DNA from: Hyphomicrobiales bacterium
GTDB taxonomy: Bacteria; Pseudomonadota; Alphaproteobacteria; Rhizobiales; HXMU1428-3
Direction: 5' to 3'
Length of the DNA stretch: 11,755 nt
Assembly (NCBI GenBank): GCA_021775385.1
Contig: JAJFHW010000092.1
Span: forward strand, 1 to 11,755
The notes below the pieces were generated by a model that was not told where the DNA came from, searched no databases, and was given only the letters and a program-made list of their open reading frames with translations. The translations under genes were made by a program, and so were the position numbers. Position 1 is the first letter of the stretch, and every line of letters begins with the position of its first letter. Shown here piece by piece: positions 1 through 7,800 of the stretch.

Positions 1-1085
1 TTAGCAACAATCCAATCACATCCCTTTTTCTTCAATTTTTTCGTTGCATGTTCAATAACAGTTTCCGTTTCAGCTGCAAACCCAATGAGTAGGCGAGGGC
101 GCTGATCTTTCAACTCAGACTGATCTTTTAAACCGGCAAGGGTCGCTAAAATGTCAGGGTTTTCAGCAAGGTCAAAAATCGGTAGGCCGTCGTTTGATTT
201 TTTCATTTTCTGGCCAGCAGATTTTTTCACACGCCAATCAGCAACAGCTGCCGCACATATGGCAATGTCAGCCGGCAAGTTCGCAAGTGTCGCATCCCGC
301 ATTTCACGCGCCGTTTCAACTTCAATAAAGCGAACGCCTGTTGGCGGTGATAATTTTGTGGGACCAGAAATCAAAGTTACATTGGCACCAAGCGATGCAG
401 CCATCTCAGCCAATGCGTAGCCTTGTTTACCGCTTGACCTGTTCGCAATGTAACGAACAGGGTCAATAGGTTCATGAGTAGGGCCAGCTGTAATAAGAAC
501 TGTCTTGCCTGACAGTGGTCCAGAATTAAGAGGATCTTTTTTTACATGCAAAGCAGTCTGGATGGCTTCGACTATTTCCGCAGGTTCACTAAGCCGGCCG
601 GGGCCAGTTTCACCGCACGCCATGTCACCGACATCAGGACCAACAAAGGTGGCGCCATCTTTTTTCAAGGTTGCTATATTGCGTTGGGTTGCTGGGTGAT
701 CCCACATGAGATCATTCATCGCCGGAGCAATAAGAACATCCTTGTCCGTTGCAAGTAATAATGTGCTGGCTAAATCATTTGCTAATCCATTAGCCATCTT
801 AGCCATAAGGTCAGCGGTAGCAGGTGCGACAACAACCAGGTCAGCTTGGCGAGAGAGTTGAATATGCCCAATTTCTGTCTCGTTTTTTAAATCAAACAAG
901 TCTGTGTGAACTTGTGTCTCGGCTAAAGTGGCAAGCGAAAGAGGGGTCACAAATTCAGCCCCCGCATTTGTTAGAACAGGAGTGACTGAAATATTCTGCT
1001 CTTTTAATCGGCGGATTAATTCCAAACATTTATAAGCGGCAATCCCGCCACCAATAATCAAAAGAATAGATTTTTTATCGGGCAT
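1..1085 (-). CDS. coaBC: Bifunctional phosphopantothenoylcysteine decarboxylase / phosphopantothenate-cysteine ligase, 3' end outside window
   Basis: Two-domain cytoplasmic enzyme of coenzyme A synthesis. The CoaB part joins cysteine to 4'-phosphopantothenate using CTP, and the FMN-dependent CoaC part decarboxylates the product to 4'-phosphopantetheine. I translated 361 codons from ATG 1085; the frame stays open to base 1, so the C-terminus is missing. CoaC (about residues 1-185) shows IGGGIAAYK near the N-terminus, the catalytic His in GHI (H74), PATAD (88-92), PAMN (121-124) and the active-site Cys in ACGE (C157). CoaB (from about 190) shows GPTHEPIDPVRYI (201-213), N215, SSGK (217-220), AAVADWR (279-285) and GFAAET (335-340). 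The key residues I checked are all present. A GTGAGAA ribosome site lies just upstream of the ATG, and a separate promoter lies in the 92-bp gap after ubiB. Identity is secure. Confidence 0.97.
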   Translation of the reverse strand, partial: MPDKKSILLIIGGGIAAYKCLELIRRLKEQNISVTPVLTNAGAEFVTPLSLATLAETQVHTDLFDLKNETEIGHIQLSRQADLVVVAPATADLMAKMANGLANDLASTLLLATDKDVLIAPAMNDLMWDHPATQRNIATLKKDGATFVGPDVGDMACGETGPGRLSEPAEIVEAIQTALHVKKDPLNSGPLSGKTVLITAGPTHEPIDPVRYIANRSSGKQGYALAEMAASLGANVTLISGPTKLSPPTGVRFIEVETAREMRDATLANLPADIAICAAAVADWRVKKSAGQKMKKSNDGLPIFDLAENPDILATLAGLKDQSELKDQRPRLLIGFAAETETVIEHATKKLKKKGCDWIVA

Positions 1086-1133
1086 CTTATTCTCACAAAT
1101 AAAAATCGTTAAATTAAAAACACTTGTTTTATC

Positions 1134-1162
1134 TATATAATATCTCGTTCAACGGGTTTCAA
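1134..1162 (-). promoter_or_regulatory. Probable sigma70-type promoter of coaBC
   Basis: On the minus strand TTGAAA (1162-1157) is followed after exactly 17 bases by TATATA (1139-1134), very close to the housekeeping consensus TTGACA-N17-TATAAT. The expected start site near 1126 leaves a leader of about 40 bases before the coaBC ATG at 1085. It lies in the 92-bp gap between the ubiB stop and coaBC, so coaBC can be transcribed independently of read-through from ubiE-ubiB. Spacing and match are seen directly; activity is inferred. Confidence 0.6.
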
Positions 1163-1177
1163 TCTAGCAAAAACTAG

Positions 1178-2776
1178 TTAAACCAACTGTTTAATTGCAA
1201 TAACAGCAAGACTAAGGGCAACGATCCATAGCGCAATTTGGTTTGAGAGTGGCTTTTGTTGTCTCCCCCCCACCAATTGGTTTAGTGTTTCCTCATCCAT
1301 GTCTTGAACTTTACCAGATAGGCGCGATAGACCGTTCATGTTTTTCTCTAAAACCGTTAAGTGGTTCGGAATTTCGTCCATGAACTGATCAAGCGCTCGT
1401 AATCCAGCGGCCATCTTTTTCATCTTAGCAACAGGGCCGAGCTGATGTTGCAGCCACTCTTTAACAACCGGCTCAGACGCTTTCCATAAATTAAGCTCTG
1501 GGTTCAGTGTACGTGCGACCCCTTCAGCGATGACCATGTTTTTCTGCAAAAGGATAAGTTCAGGCCGAGCCGCCATATCGTAAACAGCAGTATATTCGAG
1601 TAATTGCCCAAGGAACCGCGCCATAGAAATCTCAAAAGCTGCCTTGTCTGCAATCGGCTCTCCAATTGCGCGCAACCCTTGCGCAAATTCTTCAACTGAA
1701 TGATGGTCTGGAACATAGCCAGCATCAACATGCGCCTGTGCGGCATCCAAATAGTCGCCGGTTACAAAACCGTGCAAAATGCGTGCAAGGAACCTTTGTT
1801 CCTTCGGTTTCATACGCCCCATAATGCCGCAATCAATCGCAACTAAGTTGCCTGCTTTATCGACAAATAAATTCCCCGGATGCATATCAGCATGAAAGAA
1901 CCCATCTCGCATCGCATGACGCAAAAATGATTGCAGCACATGGGTGCCAAGTTCTGTGAGGTTATGCCCTTCTTTTTCAAGGGCCTCAATATTTGAAATC
2001 GGGATGCCATCTATCCACTCAGTAGTGAGAACCCGTGCCGTCGTATGAGACCAATGAACATCAGGCGTTCTGAATTTTTCATCTTGGCTAGTGTTCTCTC
2101 TCAGTTCACTAATAGCAGAAGCCTCTAACCGAAGATCAAGCTCAATGGTCACAGAGCGATCAAGCGTTTTTACAACATCAACCGGCCGCATGCGACGAGC
2201 GGCTTTTGAAAAAGTTTCAACCAAATTCGCCGCAAAACGAAAGCTATCCTGATCCTGGAAAAAACGTTTCTCAACTCCCGGCCGTAACACTTTGACAGCA
2301 ACTTGTCGTTCAATGCCCTTATCCAATATCGTGGCTTTATGCACCTGAGCAATCGACGCTGCCGCAATAGGTGGTCCGAATTCAACAAAAAGCTTGTCGA
2401 TCGGGGCCCCTAATTGTTTTTCAATCTCTACTATTGCTTCATCTTGTGGAAAAGGGGGGAGCCGGTCTTGCAAAGTCGAGAGATCATTGGCCAGCTCTGG
2501 GCCGATAATATCACTACGGGTGGCTAGAAATTGCCCAAGCTTAATGTAAGTAGGCCCGAGCTTGGTCAGAGCCGTAACCAATCGTTCCGACGCGGGTTGA
2601 TGCCCAAAAGGCGCTCGTAATATCATGCCTAAAACAGAAAATGGCAAAAGCAACAAACGCATCAGTTTCACAGGCAAAGGCGTAGGAATATGTTTAGGGA
2701 ATAATGTCACCCCATAATAGGTAAGGGTAATGCCAGCTTTAATCAGGCGATATGTGTTACTGAGTGGGTTAGCCAT
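1178..2776 (-). CDS. ubiB: UbiB / ADCK-family atypical kinase-ATPase for ubiquinone biosynthesis
   Basis: A 532-residue protein of the UbiB (ABC1/ADCK/COQ8) family, membrane-associated and needed for ubiquinone synthesis, probably by handling lipid intermediates or the Ubi protein complex rather than by classical protein phosphorylation. Visible hallmarks in order: the KxGQ motif KLGQ (79-82) followed by LATRSD; the alanine-rich nucleotide loop AAASIAQVH (138-146), which replaces the glycine loop of normal kinases; VAVK with the ATP-binding lysine (K162); the catalytic-loop segment FHADMHPGN (294-302); and the metal-binding DCG (315-317), the family's version of DFG. A hydrophobic C-terminal stretch (about 512-530) is a likely membrane anchor. 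The length fits the family. It follows ubiE by 65 bases on the same strand, as is usual in alphaproteobacteria. The ribosome site before the ATG is weak, so the start rests mainly on the family-like N-terminus. Confidence 0.96.
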   Translation of the reverse strand: MANPLSNTYRLIKAGITLTYYGVTLFPKHIPTPLPVKLMRLLLLPFSVLGMILRAPFGHQPASERLVTALTKLGPTYIKLGQFLATRSDIIGPELANDLSTLQDRLPPFPQDEAIVEIEKQLGAPIDKLFVEFGPPIAAASIAQVHKATILDKGIERQVAVKVLRPGVEKRFFQDQDSFRFAANLVETFSKAARRMRPVDVVKTLDRSVTIELDLRLEASAISELRENTSQDEKFRTPDVHWSHTTARVLTTEWIDGIPISNIEALEKEGHNLTELGTHVLQSFLRHAMRDGFFHADMHPGNLFVDKAGNLVAIDCGIMGRMKPKEQRFLARILHGFVTGDYLDAAQAHVDAGYVPDHHSVEEFAQGLRAIGEPIADKAAFEISMARFLGQLLEYTAVYDMAARPELILLQKNMVIAEGVARTLNPELNLWKASEPVVKEWLQHQLGPVAKMKKMAAGLRALDQFMDEIPNHLTVLEKNMNGLSRLSGKVQDMDEETLNQLVGGRQQKPLSNQIALWIVALSLAVIAIKQLV

Positions 2777-2841
2777 AAATCTATTACAATTATTCTAATG
2801 GTTGAGACGGTTAAGTAGTTGAAAGAGATTAAGAAGAAGTC

Positions 2842-3594
2842 TTAAGTGCGCCAGCCTGAATGAAGAGCTGCAATTCCGCCAGTGAGGTTTCGGTAATTGC
2901 TACGCGAAAATCCAGCCTCAGAAATCATCGATTTAAAGACCTCTTGTTTGGGGAATTTGCGAATGCTCTCAACCAAATATTGATAAGGCTCGCCATCCCC
3001 CATCACCATCTCTCCCATTTTCGGGATCACATGAAACGAAAATTTTTCATAAATTTCATCAAGTACTGGCATGGTGACTTCTGAAAATTCAAGACAAATG
3101 AAGCGCCCACCAGGTTTTAAAACGCGGTAAGCTTCGGTAAGAGCAAAATCAATGCGTGGCACATTGCGAATACCAAAAGCGATCGTGTAACTATCAAACG
3201 TCTTATCTTCAAAAGGAAGGCTTTCTGCATTGCCTTCAATAAATTCGATTTTTGAAGCGGTGCCATTTTCGATAGCTCGTTCGCGTCCAACTTCCAGCAT
3301 TTCTCGTGATATATCTAAAACCGTACCCTTAGCTTCAGAGCTGGCTTTTTCTAAAATACGAAATGTAATGTCACCAGTGCCACCAGCAACGTCCAAATGG
3401 TTCAAAGGGCCAACTGAGCGCGGTGCTAACATGGTAATAAGTTCATTTTTCCAAACCCTGTGCATCCCGCCTGACATAAGGTCATTCATCAGGTCATAGT
3501 CTTTTGCAACGCGAGAAAATACATGATTAACCCGGCCTTGTTTTTCGCTTGGGGGTACGGTTTGAAAACCATAAGAACTTGTGTTGTCTGTCAT
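2842..3594 (-). CDS. ubiE: Ubiquinone/menaquinone biosynthesis C-methyltransferase
   Basis: A 250-residue class I SAM-dependent methyltransferase that C-methylates the benzoquinol ring (2-octaprenyl-6-methoxy-benzoquinol type substrate) in ubiquinone synthesis; in menaquinone makers it also methylates demethylmenaquinol. Both UbiE signatures are clear: [17 protein letters not shown] (33-49) and [15 protein letters not shown] (157-171). The SAM-binding glycine loop is [12 protein letters not shown] (67-78), the acidic end of strand beta2 is VLDIS (92-96), and NAESLPF (122-128) followed by AFGIRNV (139-145) is typical. Length is normal. It is the first gene of the minus-strand ubiE-ubiB cluster and is divergent from mutM across 224 bases. 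The ribosome site is poor (AGATAGAG directly before ATG), but the N-terminal sequence matches the family start. Confidence 0.97.
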   Translation of the reverse strand: MTDNTSSYGFQTVPPSEKQGRVNHVFSRVAKDYDLMNDLMSGGMHRVWKNELITMLAPRSVGPLNHLDVAGGTGDITFRILEKASSEAKGTVLDISREMLEVGRERAIENGTASKIEFIEGNAESLPFEDKTFDSYTIAFGIRNVPRIDFALTEAYRVLKPGGRFICLEFSEVTMPVLDEIYEKFSFHVIPKMGEMVMGDGEPYQYLVESIRKFPKQEVFKSMISEAGFSRSNYRNLTGGIAALHSGWRT

Positions 3595-3818
3595 CTCTAT
3601 CTATCTGTACGTTTTCTTGATTTAAACTTTGCCTGCACCATAGCTGATCCCGCGATTGATTGCCAGATAGCAAGATTTAATTGAGTAAATATAGCACATC
3701 AATTTTGCCCATAATCTGTAGACTTGGTAAAGAAATCAATGGAAAGGGCGTGAAATAAAGGGCATCTTGCCTCAAATCCATTTATCTAGCCCTAAATCAC
3801 ATTTTGTGAGGAACAAAA
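3595..3818. promoter_or_regulatory. Divergent spacer between ubiE and mutM
   Basis: This 224-bp AT-rich spacer must hold the promoters of ubiE (leftward) and mutM (rightward). I could not pick a convincing -35/-10 pair with proper spacing in either direction, nor any operator, riboswitch or small ORF. The mutM ribosome site GTGAGGAA (3806-3813) is clear and ends five bases before its ATG. A short GGCA-TCT-TGCC inverted repeat near 3762-3771 is too small to call as functional. Confidence 0.45.
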
Positions 3819-4712
3819 ATGCCAGAATTGCCTGAAGTCGAAACGGTCATGCGAGGACTATCTCCTCATATGACGGGGGAAAAATTTGTAAAAATCGAGC
3901 AAAATAGAGAAAATTTGCGCTTTCCCTTTCCAAAAGACTTCGTCAAACGTTTAACCGGTGTAAAAGTTGAGTATTTATCGAGGCGAGCAAAATACGTTCT
4001 CGTTCACCTTTCTTCAAAAGACATTCTTATGATGCATCTCGGCATGAGCGGAAAGTTCACAGTAAATGGAGATGTGAGTTTAGGAGACAACAACGTTAAC
4101 CCCAAACATGATCATATTGTTTTTCATCTCTCTAATGGCGATGTCATTCGCTATAATGATCCACGACGCTTCGGTTATATGGATTTAGTAGAAGACGTGA
4201 ATTTACAAAACCATAAATCCTTTATTGATCTGGGCCCTGAGCCCCTGGGAAATGAGTTTAGTGAAGTCACATTGGCTGAAAAAGCGGTTATCAAAGATAA
4301 AAACGGCAAAGTAAAACAGGCAAAAAAAACTCCAATAAAATCTTATCTACTAGATCAACGCGTTGTTGCAGGCCTAGGTAATATTTATGTGCTCGAAGCT
4401 TTATACAAAGTAAAAATAAACCCAAAACAACCAGTATCAATACTGGTTACCAAAGCAGGTAAACCAACCAAAAAAGCGACAGAACTCACGAAAGCCATTC
4501 GCCAAGTTTTGCAAGATGCCATTAAAGCAGGCGGCTCTACCTTGAAAGATTACGCAAAAGCAGATGGCTCACTCGGTTATTTCCAACATTCATTCCAGGT
4601 TTACGGAAGAGAAGGCGAGCCGTGCCTCGCAAAAACTTGCAAAGGCACTATCGAGCGCATTGTTCAATCTGGCCGCTCGTCTTTCTTCTGCCCAAATTGC
4701 CAAAAAATTTAA
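3819..4712 (+). CDS. mutM: Formamidopyrimidine-DNA glycosylase (Fpg/MutM)
   Basis: Base-excision repair enzyme of 297 residues that removes 8-oxoguanine and formamidopyrimidines and nicks the strand by beta/delta elimination. The N-terminus MPELPEVETV supplies the catalytic proline (P2, after Met removal) and glutamate (E3). The conserved lysine lies in RRAKYV (K58). MMHLGMSGKF (71-80), YNDPRRFGY (112-120) and DQRVVAGLGNIYVLEALY (179-196) are family blocks. The C-terminal zinc finger has C269, C274, C291 and C294 with the lesion-contacting arginine in GRSSFFCPNC (R286). C-X4-C rather than C-X2-C in the first half is common in alphaproteobacteria. A lysine-rich insert (159-170) before DQRV is longer than in E. 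coli. GTGAGGAA upstream supports the start. The gene converges on the secreted-protein operon through a shared terminator. Confidence 0.97.
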   Translation: MPELPEVETVMRGLSPHMTGEKFVKIEQNRENLRFPFPKDFVKRLTGVKVEYLSRRAKYVLVHLSSKDILMMHLGMSGKFTVNGDVSLGDNNVNPKHDHIVFHLSNGDVIRYNDPRRFGYMDLVEDVNLQNHKSFIDLGPEPLGNEFSEVTLAEKAVIKDKNGKVKQAKKTPIKSYLLDQRVVAGLGNIYVLEALYKVKINPKQPVSILVTKAGKPTKKATELTKAIRQVLQDAIKAGGSTLKDYAKADGSLGYFQHSFQVYGREGEPCLAKTCKGTIERIVQSGRSSFFCPNCQKI

Positions 4713-4776
4713 GTTAGTGCGTGTCGCACAAAAGTGGATTTCGGTTTTGAGAAAAAGACACTCTCTAGTTCAAAAT

Positions 4777-4817
4777 AAAAAACCCCCGGCGAAGTATCGC
4801 CGGAGGCAATTTTTTTT
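4777..4817. terminator. Bidirectional Rho-independent terminator between mutM and the secreted-protein operon
   Basis: The stem CCGGCGA (4786-4792) pairs perfectly with TCGCCGG (4797-4803) around an AGTA loop, and CC/GG (4783-4784 with 4805-4806) extends it past one C-A mismatch. On the plus strand the hairpin is followed after CAA by eight T (4810-4817), ending mutM. On the minus strand it is followed by six T (4782-4777), ending the operon whose last stop codon is at 4837-4835. Sharing one hairpin is common for converging genes. Confidence 0.9.
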
Positions 4818-4834
4818 AGGATTAGCCGTAAAGT

Positions 4835-7800
4835 TTAAAAGAATTGACTGTTAGGTTTTTTCTTCAACTTTAATTGTGGCTGCGGTTTGAAAACCTTTGG
4901 CTTTGGTTTGAACTGCGGCTTGATCTTTACAGGTTTTTTATAAACCGGTTTTTTCAAGATTGGCTTTTTATAAATAGGCTTCTTAGGCTTATAAATAATT
5001 GCCTTTTTCTTACAGCTTGCACCGCCTTTGCCAATTGGCTTTCTAGTCCAGCCTTTCGGGCAACCGCAATACCAACCCTTGCCACGCTTGTATAATTTAC
5101 CATTGTAACAGGGTGGTTTTGGAGTTGAGACTTGGCGCTTCTTACAACTTGCACCACCCTTTTTACCAATTGGTTTTCTAGTCCAACCTTTCGGGCAACC
5201 ACAATACCAACCATTGCCGCGCTTCAATAGCTTGCCACTATAACAAGGAGGCTTGGCTACAACTTTGGGCTTTGAGCAATAAGCACCACCGTTGCTATAG
5301 GCTTTACGCTTATAGTTTGCTGGGCATTTGCAATACCAACCCTTGCCTCTTTTAACCAGGCGACCATTGATACAGTCAGGCTTAGGAGTGCTCACTGGTG
5401 GCTTGATACAAGCAGCACCACCATTTTTCCCAATTGGTCTACGGTTCCATCCCTTAGGACAGACACAGCGGTAAGCTTTACCAGCTTTCACCAACTTACC
5501 TGAGCGACAAGGAGGAACGGTAGATACTTGAGGTGAACAAACACCTTTCTTGTTACGTGAGTATCCAGCTTTACAAACACAGCGACCATTTTTGTCTTTA
5601 AATTCGTTACGGCCAGGTTTACAGCCCTGCGGAATTTTCTGACAAATGCCATAGTTGTTTTTAGCAAATCCAGATTTACAAACACATTGACCTTGTGAGT
5701 TACGGAACTCATTTGGACCAAGCTTGCAAATTTTAGGAAGCTTCACGCAATAACCATTTTTGCTACGAGAGAAGCCAGCTTTACAAACACAACGACCATA
5801 CTTGTCTTTGAATTCATTGCGGCCAGGCTTACAACTCTGTGGTTTCACACAGACACCACGTTTGTTCTTAGCATAGCCAAGCTTACAAACACATTGACCT
5901 TGTGAGTTGCGGAACTCGTTTGGACCGAGCTTACAAACAGGAGGCAGTTTCACGCAATAACCACGTTGAGTGCGGTTATAGCCAGCTTTACAAACACAGC
6001 GACCATATTGGTCTTTGTACTCATTGCGACCAGGCTTACACGTGTCAGGTTTGCGGCAGATGCCATCTGAGCCACGAGTGTAACCTCGAAGGCAAACACA
6101 TTTACCTTTGCGGGTTTTGTACTCGCCTTGACCAGGTGTACAGCCGCGTGACGGTGGTACACAAAGTTTTGGACCTTTGCGAACAAAACCAGGGCGGCAT
6201 ATGCAACGGTTGTCACTTGTCCGCATTTCACCTTTACCAACTTTACAAAGCGGCTCAAGATCTACAGGCGGAATAACTGGCGGTATACCCGTATCACCAA
6301 CACAGCGACGACCATTCCATTTTGTGCCAGATGGGCAGACACAAGCACCATTGTCGTTCATCACTAGTGGCGCACGGCATTGGTCTTCTTTAGGAGGATC
6401 AAGTGTAAAGTTATGACACCCAACAATTTCACCATTACCAGCTTTACCATTAGTACCAGGTGCCGCTTTCGCGCCTCCATTGCCTATAGCAGGGTCAGTA
6501 ACCATGGCACAATTGCGCAGAGTTCCATCAACTTTTACACTCTCTTCAAAAAGAAGACTGATTTGATGGGTCTGACTTTCACCAGCAGCCAAGTCTAACG
6601 TCCCTTGGCAAACAAAAGGAACAGCCGTTGGTTGCACAGCACATGGCAGAGGCGGTGAAATTGATTGAATAGCTACAGTCAATCCATTTCCAGCAAGACC
6701 AAGTGCATCAGCAATCTTAACAGAACCATTAAAGTCAGAAGTACCAGTATTTTTGATGGTTACATCAAACGTACAAGCTTCACCTTTAATACATTGAGCA
6801 GGGCCTGTTTTTTCAACGCGGATATCAACACCGCCTTCAACACAAGCTTTTCCAATGATAGAGCGGTTTTCTTCAGTGCCTTTAGGCTCATAATGGCCAG
6901 TTGCACAGTTTCTATAACGCTCATTGCCTTTACCTGAAAGTTTGATTTTAGCGTCAAAATAACGGGTCGTACCAGGTGTTAGGTGCTCTCCATTAATTGC
7001 ACAAACCAAATCAGGAACAGGTTCTCCTTCACAAGACCATTCAGGTCCATCAGGAGTTACATCTTCTGAAGTAAGAGGAGCATTCGTGCCAATGATACGT
7101 GCAACATCATAGATGCGAATAATACCAGTAGCTGGGCCACCACCATTATTACGAACCATAATCCGGCAAGAAATTAGTCCACCAAGTACACCAGGCTTAC
7201 ATTGCTTATCAATAGAAAGATCTGGTTTCTTGTCATCCTCTGGGTCTGAACCAGGTTCAGGGTCTTCAGGTAAATCACCTTCAGCACAAGCCTTGTCATT
7301 GCCAGGCTTAGCGTCCTTCAAAGTGGCGCAATTCTCAATTGTCTTCCCTTGATGTTCTGTTGGGTAATTGAATTTTGCACGAACTTTCAGAATAGTCTGA
7401 GCACCCGCAGGCAAGTTCGACGGAGGATGAGTACAAGTAAAGTTTTGCCCATCCACCGTTACACAATTCCAAGGTGGAACAGGTGTGAAGGTTACATTGT
7501 CTGGTTTATCGGAAAAACTATCTTTAATTTCCATTGGACCATTAAAATCACCATCGCCAATGTTTTTGACAATGATTTCATAATCGAGCGTACACCAGTT
7601 ATATTTACCAGAAGGCAAACTGGCACTACAATGTCTAAGCTTATAAGTTTTTTCAATTTTAAGCTCAGGCTCTTTCTCATCATTTTCATCAGGACAACCA
7701 GGGCTGCCTTTGATGCAAATTTCTGCACAATCTTTATCATTGGAAAGGTCGCCAAACGGGGCAACACCCATTTTACCATAATTTAATTTTGCACAGTTTT

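Noticed and set aside
151..758. Plus-strand open frames of 64-89 codons over the left end
   Set aside because: They lie antisense to coaBC, whose minus-strand frame is intact and carries all family motifs; no family resemblance in the antisense products.
1163..1190. Imperfect hairpin at the end of ubiB (CTAG arms around CAAAAA, flanked by GGTTT and AAACC)
   Set aside because: The stem is AT-rich and interrupted, and is not followed by a T run on the minus strand; it overlaps the ubiB stop and the coaBC -35. Not convincing as a terminator.
5488..6258. Minus-strand open frames in a second register over the Cys repeats
   Set aside because: Out-of-frame readings of a tandem repeat remain open together with the true frame; the Cys-repeat frame belongs to the intact 1490-codon gene.
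5902..6276. Plus-strand 124-codon frame rich in Cys and His, resembling a zinc-binding protein
   Set aside because: It is antisense to the EGF-like repeat array. Its repetitive Cys/His content is the reverse complement of the repeated codons of the real gene.
5012..6379. Possible CRISPR-like array because of regular repeats
   Set aside because: The repeats are contiguous, in frame, protein coding and diverged mainly at third positions, with no unique spacers between identical repeats.
7349..7786. Plus-strand 145-codon open frame
   Set aside because: Antisense to the DUF11-like repeats of the giant protein; no ribosome site or recognisable motif.
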